DNA from: Balanoglossus misakiensis
Taxonomy: Eukaryota > Hemichordata
Assembly: GCA_040954595.2 (NCBI GenBank)
Contig: CM082591.2
Location: 2,170,001 to 2,234,000 of the forward strand
DNA length: 64,000 nucleotides
Direction of reading: 5' to 3'
Of the stretch, positions 1-10,697 are shown piece after piece (the first letter of the stretch is position 1; the number at the start of each line of letters is the position of its first letter). A program made the translations under genes and the position numbers. The notes under the pieces were generated by a model. The model saw nothing but the letters and a program-made list of their open reading frames with translations. It did no database searches and was not told where the DNA came from.

Positions 1-1
1 G

Positions 2-2055
2 TTTGTTGGCGAGCCGCTCTGTCAGTTTGCCATCGGCGGACACTTCGGCCTCGTTATATTTATGCTCTGGTGCTCTGTTACTTATATCGCTCTTCCAGCA
101 AATCATCTTGACATCAGCGACAAAGCTATTCTTATCACAGGTAATATACACGGCACGAAGGGTACCGCCCCAAACGTAGGGGGGGGGGGGGGGGGTTCAG
201 TTCACGTCCAGCTAATTTAACATGCGTTCAGTTATTCAGGAAATATATTTCGCCATGTATAACTTTTACAATTACAGTTACAAAGACAGGAATATACAGT
301 CTGTCAATACTAACATTTCTTTTTGTGTGTGCGTTTCCATGGTGACAGGTTGTGATAGTGGTCTAGGCCATGCATTAGCGAAGTACTGCGACCAGAGAGG
401 TTTCCGAGTCTTTGCTGGGTGTCTTCAGAAAGAAGGGCAAGGTGCTTTACAATTGGTCAGCAGCTGCTCAAATAACTTAACAGTATTACAGTTGGATGTG
501 ACGAAGGAAGATGAAATTCAGGAAAGCCGGAGACTTGTTGAAGAAAACCTGGAAGGTGATGGTGAGTGAACTTTTTTGTGTGGTGGAAATCCCAGGTAAA
601 CTGTGAGCCATTATAACAGTACAAATTAAATTATTTTTTTTTAAAATTAACATTCAATTTAATTAAAAAATGCATTCATTTTCTTTAAACCAATTCTTGA
701 ACAGGTTTGTGGGGCATAGTCAACAATGCCGGTGTGTTCTCCTTCATGGATATCGAGTTGACACCAATGCATATGTACAGAGATATGCTGGAAGTCAATT
801 GCCTGGGTATTGTGAGAATGGTTCAAGTATTCCTGCCCATGATCAGAGAAGCCAAGGGGAGAATTGTCAACATATCAAGTACATATGGTAAGTCATGGAA
901 AAGGACTACTCGAAAATAGTATTAACATACTGACATGACCACACAGGTGATTTTAATTGGGGTGTTAGGGGTCTTCAGTGGAAAGGCCCCCTGGCAAAGG
1001 GGATTTGAAAGGGTGTTCGTTATAACCAGTTGTCCAGATTAGACAGGGTTCGGTTTAGTCAGGTTTTACCACATAAGCAGTGTTAAAATTTCAGATTCCC
1101 TTCATACGTTTATAATAAACAGAGTTTGTACATTTTGCATGTTTGCAGGCAGAGTGCCCTTGATGGGAATGAGTGCGTACAATATCTCCAAAGCCGGGGT
1201 GGAGATCTTTACGGATGTTTTGCGGCAAGAAATGAAGAAGTGGCAGATAAGTGTCTCTGTGGTTCAACCGTATGGGTTTCTGACAGGTAAGCCATAAATA
1301 TTGACAGATATATGCTTCATAAATAAATGTCAACAACCTACAACCTTACAAAATTATGTTTACTGCGTAGACAACGCTCCCCTACAGTCTTCAGGCTCAA
1401 TAAAGTAAACATTGCTTGTGCGACTCGAATCTGGGAGAAAGGTAGACATAGTCCAGCGCGTACCAGACCTGTATTCTGCCAAGAAGTACAGTCAGGGTCA
1501 CCTCTCATAGCATACAACAGAAACAATAGCACAGGCAAGATCAGGCTACGTAGGAGCTACAAAATCGATAGTGGCAATCATCAAGAAGGTCAACTCATCA
1601 TTAGCTCAGTGTTAGCTAATAGACCATTTTCCAAGCTCAACGAGATCTCGCGAGATCTCGCGTGGCTAGCTGTATTGATAGTTTCACTCATCCTCCTAAC
1701 AGCGTGCACGGCCCGAGACAAGATGGAACTGGCGTATCAATCCATGGTGCGCGACCTTTCCCCTGCGATCAGACAACTCTACGGAACCCGGTACTTCGAG
1801 GACTACCACAGGGAGATCGTGCAGCAAGAAGGGCGCCCTCTACGGACGACCGAGACCTTGTCTGACGACAGCCGTTTTCTCTGCCGATGCGTTCGCGATG
1901 CGCTCTTGTCGCGTCGTCCACAAGCCCGATACCCGGAAGGTCCAGGCGCTAGACTCGCTATGTTTTTGGCAGACCACCTGCCGGACGCCATCTTGGATTT
2001 TTGTTTGCCATATATTTTACCCCACTGGGCCAGAATCCAGCCCTCTAGTCTCTGA
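2..2055 (+). CDS. Short-chain dehydrogenase/reductase, 17beta-HSD2/retinol dehydrogenase type (5'-truncated by window)
   Basis: Exons at 2-140, 349-561, 705-887, 1149-1286 and 1703-2055 join in frame (phase 1 at every junction) to give at least 341 residues. The start lies upstream of the window. A hydrophobic N-terminal stretch (GLVIFMLWCSVTYIAL) suggests a membrane anchor. It is followed by the NAD(P)-binding motif TGCDSGLG, then VNNAG, the catalytic serine in NISSTYG and the catalytic YNISK. The order and spacing are those of classical SDRs. The run GHALAKYCDQRGFRVFAG and the later QPYGFLT resemble vertebrate HSD17B2, with HSD11B2 and RDH enzymes as the next closest. Such enzymes oxidise or reduce steroid or retinoid hydroxyls at the ER membrane. 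The substrate here is unknown. Intron 1 carries a G homopolymer and intron 4 a dispersed repeat. The stop is TGA at 2053-2055. The family is secure; the subtype is inferred. Confidence 0.88.
179..196. repeat. G homopolymer (G18)
   Basis: An uninterrupted guanine run in intron 1 of the SDR gene. Similar runs are at 17115-17128 and (as C) 50465-50476. Length may be unreliable in sequencing. Confidence 0.9.
1618..1678 (+). repeat. Dispersed short repeat, copy 1 of 4, with GAGATCTCGC palindrome
   Basis: AATAGACCATTTTCC, then the tandem core CGAGATCTCGCGAGATCTCG and GTGGCTAGCTGT. It lies 24 bases before exon 5 of the SDR gene and is related to elements in the MACPF-ApeC introns. Confidence 0.65.
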
Positions 2056-2186
2056 GATGATGTCTGCATTCAGAATCTAACTTTCTGTTTCTGAGACTTC
2101 GTAATTTCGGACCAATAATTTGAAACATTCTGCACACTTTTGATACTTCTAAAAACCTTAAATTTATTCATTACAATTTTTCACAA

Positions 2187-2192
2187 AATAAA
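2187..2192 (+). terminator. AATAAA poly(A) signal of the SDR gene
   Basis: A canonical AATAAA lies 132 bases after the SDR stop codon in AT-rich sequence. The opposite-strand signal of the transporter gene is at 2272-2277, so the two convergent transcripts should end within about 100 bases of each other, possibly overlapping. Confidence 0.6.
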
Positions 2193-2271
2193 ATTTTCTT
2201 TTCCATCTTGGTTGAGTTGTCTGTGAGTCAAGAAGGTACCAGACACCACAATATTGTGTTGTTGCCTCCAA

Positions 2272-2277
2272 TTTATT
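2272..2277 (-). terminator. AATAAA poly(A) signal of the transporter gene
   Basis: TTTATT on the plus strand reads AATAAA on the minus strand, about 260 bases after the TAG stop at 2538-2540. Confidence 0.5.
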
Positions 2278-2537
2278 CTGTTACAAAATCTCAGTATAAA
2301 AATGTAATTTAATTTCAAGACATCCATTGGATATAAAGTAGTGAAAAGTCATCACTGTAAAATGCTGGATGATTTTTAATAACTCAGCTAGTGAGTAAAT
2401 GTCTTATATATAGAAAAGTTATAAAATCCGTAATTTGCTGAAGAAAGTGCATCTTAAGTCAGTATGACGAAACGAAGATGGCATAGTTGAGTGTTGCGTC
2501 AATGGAGGGATGCTGCATACATTCAAAGTCCTTGTCG

Positions 2538-5500
2538 CTATACAGACGATAAGCATCCATCTACAACCATGTCTTCATCCTCCACGTCTTGGATCGTTGG
2601 CGGCGGAGCCTGGCTCTTCATCTTGGCCATCATGGCCGCCTGCATCTTCTGTTGCATCGCCGCTTTGATCTTGTTCTGTCGCTTCTCGACGCGCGGTTTC
2701 AGCAGACACAGCACGGCTCCGATGATTGGACAAACGCCGAGGATGCAGAACGACACGTTGTGAGCGCCAGTGGAGTCGAACGCAGCACCTGCAAGTAACG
2801 GACATGTAGAAAGCTTTAACCTACAGTACAGATCAAGTGTGCATTTCTTATGTGCTAACACTGGGCTAACAAAGTGTTAGCTACTCACTGCTATTGTTTG
2901 TACAGCCTGTCTATTGCACCTGTAGCCTGATTTAGCCTGTGCTTTTGTTTATTTATTTCTTATCATGTGCATTAAGTCATGTAAAACACTATACATAACA
3001 ACTTAACCACATGTAAATATTACATGTAAATGTAACTTCTGCAGTGGCCAGTGGCCACAAAATGATTTTCCTGGAGTCAGCCTTTGTAGATTGTATCATA
3101 AAACAAAATGAGGAGCATGTACATTGTATATATTTCTGAGTCAAAGTATGGGTACAACTCTCACCTGCTATAAGTGGTCCCAGTAATCCACCAAAGCCGT
3201 ACCATATCATGTACAGTGCTCTGCCCGTCATCAGGTTGAGCAGTCCTACAGCTTCCCGCAAGAACACCAACGTAAAACCCGTAATTAGACCATTGCACAC
3301 ACCAAATACACAACAGGAAACGGCCAATCCAGGGTAGAATTTCCCCAGCGGCAGCACGAGGCTCAGGATCCCAGCCACCAATGACGACACGCCGATTATC
3401 CTGATTGGTGTACCAACCTGACGCTTGACAAGCAGGCCCTGCAGGATCCGGCCAATCAGATTCGAGATTCCAATGAGAGACACCAAGATGGCCGCCTGGA
3501 GACCGCCGCGAGGGTTGATGGCCAGAGCGCGCGGCATCATGTGTAGAAGGCTCCCATAGAACAGCACACTGAAGAGGCAGCCTACCACAGATATCAGGAG
3601 AAGCAACGGGCATTGGCAGAACAGTGGGAAGTTGTAGAGCTTCCACATCATAATATGAGGAGGTGGTTTCTTCATGGGTGGTCCTCCTCCCATCATACCA
3701 GGTGGTCCTCCGCCTCCCATCATACCAGGTGGTCCTCCTCCCATCATACCAGGTGGTCCTCCGCCTCCCATCATACCAGGTGGTCCTCCTCCCATCATAC
3801 CAGGTGGACCCTGTGCTCCCATTGGACCAGGTGGTCTTTGTCCAGCCATCATACCTGGTGGTCTCTGACCATCCATCGCACCTGGTGGTCTTTGTCCAGC
3901 CATCATACCTGGTGGTCTCTGACCATCCATCGCACCTGGTGGTCTTTGTCCAGCCATCATACCTGGTGGTCTCTGACCATCCATCGCACCTGGTGGTCTT
4001 TGTCCAGCCATCATACCTGGTGGTCTCTGACCATCCATCGCACCTGGTGGTCTCTGTCCCCCCATTGCACCTGGTGGTCCAGGTGGCCTCTGTCCTCCCA
4101 TCATTCCTGGCGGCCCTTGACCTCCCATCATACCAGGTGGTCTCTGTCCTCCCATCATTCCCGGCGGCCCCTGACCTCCCATCATCCCCGGCGGCCCCTG
4201 ACCTCCCATCATCCCCGGCGGCCCCTGACCTCCCATCATCCCCGGCGGCCCCTGACCTCCCGGCGGCCCTTGACCTCCCATCATTCCCGGCGGCCCTTGA
4301 CCTCCCATCATCCCCGGCGGCATCTGACCTCCCATCAAGGCTGCCATCACGTGAGGTGGTGGTGGCCCAGCCATAGCAGGAGGACCTTTCCTTGCAGGTG
4401 CTCTGAACAAAGCTGCCGACACACAAATATTTGCATTCAGAGCAGAGAGGAGCAGGAAAGATCCCTTCCAGCCATATTTCATTATCGCGAATGACACCAA
4501 GGGAGGAAGAACTAAGTGAGCAAGTCCTGCAATGATTAAAGCCAGAGTCATCGCTTTGGGAATCTTCTGTCTGAAGTACAGGTTAATGATGGCAAGAGCT
4601 GGTCCGAATGCAATCCCATATCCCAGACCTGCGAGAAAACAATACACCTTTGGTTATACAGTAAAACCTGTCCAAACCAAATAAAGCTGTCTACACCGAA
4701 CAACCATTCCTATCCCCTTCACATAAAAGAACAAGTTAGTCAACTTACCAACCAGAACACCCAGGGTGACGTACAAGACAGCAATACTTGGAGCAAAGGA
4801 ACTGGCGAAGTAGCCGACAGAAGAAAGCACTCCCCCTATCATGACGGCGAATCTATGACTTTTTATCTTCGATATAGCCACTCCAACGTTACCTGACAAA
4901 ATAAAAGTCCAATGTTAGTCAAACGATCCTTATGTCTTGTTACGAAAATGTCATAGAGAAGTTCCTAAAAACTTTGCAGTTGTGAAATAGAGGGCGGAAT
5001 TACATGCAGTCAGCGAAGGATTCAGATAACCTTGGACCTACAATGCACCATGCATTCATGTATCTCATATTGGTATGTGGGTACAGCGAATATAATACAT
5101 GTATAAAGTAAACAAAAGGTAGTAAAGCCTTTAGCCCACAATAATAAATCCCAACACGCGGTCATTCTGTACAGCAAACACTGGACGTGCAGTGTGTCAA
5201 TATCAGTACCTGTATGGAAAAGAAATGCTGTGGTCAAAAATCAGGCATGTTAACTTTTGCGGCGTCCAAAGTTATTTCGCAATAATTCGAGATTACTGAA
5301 ACGGATGATGCAAAAAGTTTCCCACAGAATGAAAACGGATTCTCGCGAACTGTGACCACTAGCGCAGAAAATATGAATCGGGACCTCTATAGGTGAGGTA
5401 AGAGCCCCGCCTAACGACAGAATTGCAAGCGACCCCAGTTGTACACAAAAGTAAAAAAGGTAGAAATAAATCGCAATTGCAACCACTCACCTGTCAAGAA

Positions 5501-5749
5501 TAACAGAAACACGAGCAAGGAGAATATTCCAGACACACTGGCAGAGCTCGCCATGAAGTATCGCTGGAGAGTCAGCAACATCGGTGACAGAGACTGCGTC
5601 AGCGAAATACTGAAGGAGAAGACGATGGCTGACGCTATGGCGACCACCCATCCGTATCCTCCATCGGCAACTGGTTGCATCATCTGCATCATTTGCATCA
5701 TCATCTGCGGATTCGCCTGCATCATCATCATCATTTGTGGGTTCATCAT
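2538..5749 (-). CDS. SLC16/monocarboxylate-type transporter with collagen-like GPPGMMGGQ repeats in the central loop
   Basis: Coding exons (minus) are 5749-5491, 4892-4749, 4628-3165 and 2788-2538. All junctions are GT-AG and phase 1, giving 705 residues. The start ATG at 5749 follows an in-frame stop. After a Met-rich N-terminus (about 30 residues) comes DGGYGWVV, the SLC16 signature before TM1. Later YFRQKIPKAMTLALIIAG matches the TM5 signature. Six hydrophobic segments lie before and about six after a central hydrophilic loop. In SLC16 proteins that loop (TM6-TM7) is cytoplasmic and short, but here residues about 216-456 are repeats of GPPGMMGGQ, with variants RPPGAMDGQ, RPPGMMAGQ and GPPGMMGGG. 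The C-terminal tail is also Met-rich (AAMQQKMQAAMMAKMKSQ). SLC16 members move monocarboxylates, thyroid hormone or aromatic amino acids with or without protons; the substrate here cannot be told. Family assignment is firm; the repeat insertion is the odd feature. Confidence 0.9.
3664..4385 (-). repeat. In-frame 27/54-bp tandem repeats encoding Gly-Pro-Pro-Gly-Met-Met units
   Basis: The transporter's third coding exon contains three blocks. Seen from the protein N-terminus they are GPPGMMGGQ (27-bp) units, then a higher-order 54-bp unit (GQRPPGAMD plus GQRPPGMMA) repeated about four times, then alternating GPPGMMGG and GPPGMMGGGG units. The reading frame is open throughout. The other five frames are also largely open here, which produces long shadow ORFs on both strands; these are by-products of the repeat. 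Confidence 0.95.
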
Positions 5750-6489
5750 TTTGGAGGGATTGGCCTTGTTCAGGCAGCTGCTTTATATGGACGATCAGGA
5801 CTCCACCGTGAACTCGCAATCTATTGAAGGAAAGTCAACTGTATAAGAAACGGCTTGCACTATAGACTCTACTGTGCAAACGTACTTACAAGTAGTTCGA
5901 CTGCGGGCATCGTCCGGTTTACACGGCTGGGCTAGCTCGTCATCCGTTCTGGCTACAGTAGACACCCTAGTCAAGGGAGGCCCCCCTGCCCGAAATAATC
6001 ATACTTTGGCCAGCGAAGACGTTCTACTGGCCATTTCGGATTGTTCACAACATGTTTCACAACTACGTACCATTCCTTCGCCTTATTCCAACACAGAAAT
6101 ATCGTATAAACATAATTAAATTCACCGACAGCGGAGCTCGGGGCCAAAACTAAAACCAGAAATACGCACTTACCGAGTCCAACAAACTTGTACACAGACC
6201 GCGTGCCAGCCTACACGCTCACTGACTCCAGGCAGCTTACTCCTGGTCCGTATACTACTCACCATATTTTAAATTTGAAGTATACTGTCAACAAGTTTTA
6301 TTGAAAAACCAAATTTATCTTCGGCCCTTTTTATGACGATGGTGAAACGCTTACTAGGGTGACCTTTAACACGGATTCAATAAGCGCATAGTAAAACTTC
6401 ACAATTTATTACCGAAAGACAAAAAATAATAATTTGAATTATTAATTTTAGCGGAAAACATAAAGAAGGGTATTCCCAGCAGTATTATG

Positions 6490-6497
6490 TGACGTCA
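6490..6497. promoter_or_regulatory. CRE-like palindrome TGACGTCA
   Basis: A perfect CREB/ATF consensus about 740 bases upstream of the transporter start codon. A second copy lies 156 bases further upstream. Function is inferred from motif identity only. Confidence 0.35.
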
Positions 6498-6645
6498 CGC
6501 GGTGAATAGATTTAACAGGCATTTTGTACGTTCTTTGGTTCCGTAGCTAACTTTTTCTATGTTTGAGATATGCCCCCTCCAAAAATATTTATTATGCAAA
6601 TGTAAGTCTCTTACTACTTTACTGAACTATCAATCAATCTGTATG

Positions 6646-6653
6646 TGACGTCA
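6646..6653. promoter_or_regulatory. CRE-like palindrome TGACGTCA (second copy)
   Basis: Second perfect copy of the CREB/ATF octamer upstream of the transporter gene, embedded in GTGACGTCATG. Confidence 0.35.
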
Positions 6654-7386
6654 TGTCGGCCAAGACTCTCAACGAAACGTCACATCGGTATTTAGCATTT
6701 TGAGATGTCCTCATATTTATATGGGGTGCCAACTTTGAGTATAATAGACTGCCAAAGATGTTGTCTCAAATACTTCACCCCTATACAGAGTGGTTGTCTA
6801 ACACTATAATCTCTTGTGACCTTGCTTGACCTGGACAGGCTCCTGTATTGATTGGCCTTTACCCTACATTGTTATTGGGATTATTAATATAGCGTGTACC
6901 TATAGCTAGTTGATTAATTTCCAAGAAAGCGCGCCCCCATGGTTAGCTTCTAAGGTTGACGACGGCCCAGTGGCACAGAGTAGACACTTCTATTTGGATG
7001 GAGAAACAAGTGACACTTACAGTCCATCGCCCCTTAACCTAAGTATTGTTAATCGATTCCATAGTTACAAGTCCATTGAAGGTGTTTGAAAAAAAGTAGT
7101 TTATTAAGTGACGCAAGTGTACATAGCTCATGGATGCAGATTCGAGGGCGAGTGAACATTAACACAACCTTGACTCGAATTGGACTATTGGCAATTGCAG
7201 GATGCTGAATTCTTTAGTGAAAGTGTGAATTTTAATAGAAAATCGTTGATATTTACAAGGAATATCTCGATATTTGAATGACGTTTTCCAACATTGAAAA
7301 GCGACTGAAAATCGGTAACATTATTTCTGACCCCCTAGCCCCAAATTTTATGTTTAAAAATCAACAAACTAGGTATGCTTTTATCG

Positions 7387-7392
7387 TTTATT
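7387..7392 (-). terminator. AATAAA poly(A) signal of copy A
   Basis: Minus-strand AATAAA about 180 bases beyond the copy A stop codon at 7574-7576. Confidence 0.4.
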
Positions 7393-7573
7393 TCTTTTTA
7401 CAATTTCACTTTATCTTGAAGTTCATATTTGATACATTTCTGTTTTGAACTAGAATGTACCCCATAATGTTTTATGCTTTTTTTCGAATTTCGTATAAGT
7501 ATGACAACGATGGTCATGATTTGAAACAAATCGTGTAATACCCAGTGAAGGGTATTTCAATATGGCTGCCTGT

Positions 7574-10500
7574 CTATGTGTAGTAACAGTAATGGAGCTG
7601 GTGTTGAGCGAAGCCTCCGGTATTGTAGGGCCCGAAGCCGCCGACGTCATCCTGATTCAGCGTGTTCTCGTTATCAGAGAGGAACCACTCATCCGTTGCT
7701 GTCATGCCAACCACGGCCTGACAGTTGGCGGTGCGCTTGACCAGGACGAAGGGCACGTCTGTGGGCAGGTAGATGGGGTCGGTGGACAGGCCATCCTCGC
7801 GGCAACAGTACTTGATCTCCGTGTTTCTGTCGTAGGTTCCGTCCGGCAGGGTCCCGCCCAGGCTGTTGTCTTGCGGGTCGGTGTCTTCGTCGTCCCAGAA
7901 TACGAAGCCTTCTGCAAAACCTGTGAATAATAGCAGTAGTATTAGTAGTGGTGGTGGTGGTGGTGGACAAGAAAAAACGTCGCTTGAGGGCGCTCTCTGC
8001 GGTATACCCTCGAACGACGAAAGATTACTGGTAAAGTAGTATAACTATGCTTACTTGCGGGACAAGCCCCCTTCTTGTAGATGCAGTATTCACCGGGGGT
8101 CCACACCCAGTCGTCCGTCGATACTGTGGGGACTGTTTTCATGCAGAAGTTTTGCTGCGAGGAGGTCAGGGTGTAAGGCCCCTCCAAGTCGTACGGTGTG
8201 CTCCATGCATTTCCGGTGCCGCCATCTTCGTTGTCCTGGAAACGAAAACCGGTCTCGAAAGCGAACCCGACGCTGTTCGGGCAACCGTCGACTGGGGTTG
8301 GGAGGCCGTACGAGTCTGCGGGCCAGGTGATTGGTGTTTGAACAGCTGGGTCTGAAACAAATTGAATCCAAACATCGTCCGTCATTTCCAAGAGTCAGAC
8401 TTTTATGAAGAAGAAGAAAAAGGACAAAAACACAGAAAAACTGAACTTCAAGACGCTGCACTTACTGGAAGGCATAACGACCGACTTATAAGACGCATAG
8501 TTAGACAGTGCTGTGTCAATGTGACCTTGTCTGACGGTCAGATCGGCCAAATCTTCCAGGACGCAAAGACTGGTGGAGACGTAATCGCAGAATTTGCGCC
8601 AGTAGTCGATGCCGAGGGCATCGGATATGGGCATCACCACCAGCTCCATGGGCTCGGTCATAGCGCCATCACCGCCGGTCTCGAAGACACCTTTCTCGTC
8701 GCCGAATTTGGTGTTGGCGTCCATGTTGCTTACAAACATGTCCATGTCGACCACCAAGGAGTTGTTGTATGCATTGTAAGGGCCTCCTTGACTTACACAA
8801 CCTGGGCACTGTAATGATAAGTAATTTGGGGTGAAAAGTGAGTTTTTTGCTTGAAATCAAGTTCAGCCTGACATCAATGAACACCGTGTCATCACTTTGA
8901 GGCTAATTCTAGAAATGTGACCTCTAAACTTGGCAGCGAAGTAAGGGTGTAACCGATTGACTTACCTCTGTCAGGGAATATGAGACGAAAACTGGAGTTT
9001 CGTCCATGTATCGTTTTGTTATACGAGATCCATAAGACAGTTGTGTGACCACGTGCTGTTATTCAAAACAAGAAGACTGTGTTATTGACAAGTGGAGAGT
9101 TGAGAAGTGACCCACAGTGCCCCAACAGTCAAATTTGGTTGTTACTTTGTATTACACTGTAGTGTAACTGCTACAATGTACATCATTACAAACAATATGG
9201 TTGTTACTTTGTATTACACTGTAGTGTAACTGCTACAATGTATATCATCGTAAACAATGTGGTTGTTACTTTGTATTACACTGTAGTGTAACTGCTACAA
9301 TGTACATGGTGGCAAACAATGCATCGTTACTTTTTAGCACATTTCCAAGTAAATTTGATATTACACTGTATCGGTTGGCAGGTCTCTCTGAAAGGGACAT
9401 TGGTGTGCTTATAACCAGAAAAGTCGCACATGCGTAATTCAGACGTTCCTCGTCTTAGAGAGTTTTGACAGAGAAGTCCCAGGTGGGGTTTACATGTACT
9501 TACAGTGCCCCAGTCGTCCAGGAAATTCATGTACACCTCCTCTTCGTAAGTGTTCGGCAAACCGCAGATGGCCGAGGCGAAGGAATCAGTCAGAGGGAAC
9601 TCCTCGACAGAGGCGTCCTCTGTGCGAATTCGTGTGTAGCCGCAATAGGTTTCTTGTCTCTCATCGTAGGTGACCAGACCCTGGTCGTTGTTGGTCTGCT
9701 TGATGTAATCATACCCTGAAGATAGAACACCACTTGCTTGAAATAGCCCTGGGTCAGTTTGTAGTTACGCAGTTTTGCAGTTGACAAAACCATTTGGCAA
9801 AGTTTATATCAAAATGAAGCACGCAGGCAGGTTATCATCAAACCTGTATTGTCAATTGAATATCTCTAGTAGGTTATCAAGACCATGTTTGCAGCAAGCT
9901 ATCACTTATCTTCAAACATTTCCGCCACATTATCTCCGGGCCGCCCCACCCTGTTAGTGCATTGCCCAATCCGCACGTTATCAAATGGACTCATAGTAAC
10001 AAGGTATTAAGGTAGAGGATATACTCACCGGAACTCTGAGCATACGAGTATCCGTCTATTCCAGAGGGCGCTGTTGAAAGAAAGCAAACGTTGCTATCAG
10101 TCCGCCATCTTTTATTGTGGTAGTAGAGGAACGGTCATGACACTATTTATATTAGACGCCTTCAAAACATCACTAATTTTACAAATTTTCCAATTGTCTG
10201 TCCTATTTTTGAGAAAAGTGAGTTTGTGAGGTTTGATAAATTTACCTGATGTGACCACGTACTGATCGAGTGTGTTTTGGTACCTGAGGGTTCCCTCTAA
10301 TGTGTCGCTGTACTGTGTGACGTTGCAAGGTCCCGGAAGAAAAGTCTCGCCCTGGTCGGGATTCACGCCATCGTTCAAATAGGTGATGAGAAACACTGGT
10401 CGTGTCAGCTTCAAACCTGGGTCGACACCACCACCAAACCCAAGCTCTCCTGAAATAATAGGATGTGGGGCAGGTTATGCTCACTATTTTCGAATCACTT

Positions 10501-10697
10501 GATATCACTGACAAACACTTGAAATATCGGCGAGTGACATGCATGACATGTATAGAACTTAGAAGGTGACATATCAAACACCTACCTTCGGGGTTACCAG
10601 TCAAAATGTTGTAGCCCACTCCAAGGTAGTTCGTTGCTTCGGGTAGTTGCGCCCTCACATGGCAGACGAGGGCAAGGAGTGGAAGATAACGAAGCAT
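7574..10697 (-). CDS. MACPF-ApeC secreted protein, copy A
   Basis: Coding exons (minus) are 10697-10586, 10449-10246, 10070-10029, 9715-9504, 9055-8966, 8808-8466, 8351-8055 and 7920-7574, giving 548 residues. The signal peptide is MLRYLPLLALVCHVRA. Residues about 20-334 form a MACPF-type domain: an N-terminal YNILTGNPEG segment and the family signature split across an intron, YMNFLDDWGT then HVVTQLSYGSR, which restores the canonical WGTH. Residues 335-548 are the apextrin C-terminal (ApeC) domain with GTLPDGTY, YCCRED, YLPTD, LVKRTANC and the terminal LHYCYYT. MACPF domains form membrane pores or act as non-lytic relatives; ApeC binds peptidoglycan in amphioxus apextrin-like proteins. It has one more coding intron (after NPEG) than copies B-E. 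An acceptor sits one base before the ATG (exon start 10698) and pairs with a donor at 11097, so a 5' untranslated exon is likely. Most divergent of the minus-strand copies. Confidence 0.9.
9137..9322. repeat. 62-bp minisatellite, three copies, intronic
   Basis: Three near-identical units start at 9137, 9199 and 9261, with a degenerate fourth start. Each holds a palindromic core, TACACTGTAGTGTA. The array lies in the copy A intron that separates the WGT and HVV halves of the MACPF signature. Confidence 0.9.

Larger units (their letters stand above)
5750..7573. other. 5' region of the transporter gene and intergenic space
   Basis: No coding exon was recognised. A minus-strand splice donor (exon end 6174, GTAAGTGCG) could end a 5' untranslated exon of the transporter, and another donor-like GTAAGTACG lies near 5880. 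Two perfect CRE palindromes are at 6490-6497 and 6646-6653. A minus-strand AATAAA at 7392-7387 probably serves MACPF-ApeC gene A. Confidence 0.5.

Noticed and set aside
222-348. Frame upstream of the SDR TGCDSGLG exon starting at an ATG at 222
   Set aside because: The acceptor at 347-348 joins in frame to the upstream exon ending at 140, so this stretch is intron.
1327-1702. N-terminal half of a 242-codon plus-strand frame ending at 2055
   Set aside because: It is intron sequence that happens to be open. The SDR exon begins at the acceptor at 1701-1702, and upstream codons have no SDR similarity.
3161-4494. Long open frames on both strands overlapping the transporter repeat (Ser/His/Arg-rich, Val/Pro/Ser-rich and Asp/Arg-rich)
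   Set aside because: They are other-frame readings of the 27-bp repeat. Only the GPPGMM frame continues into SLC16 membrane segments and correct splice sites.
9137-9322. CRISPR-like direct repeats
   Set aside because: The units are contiguous with near-identical full length, without unique spacers, and lie in a eukaryotic intron. It is a minisatellite.
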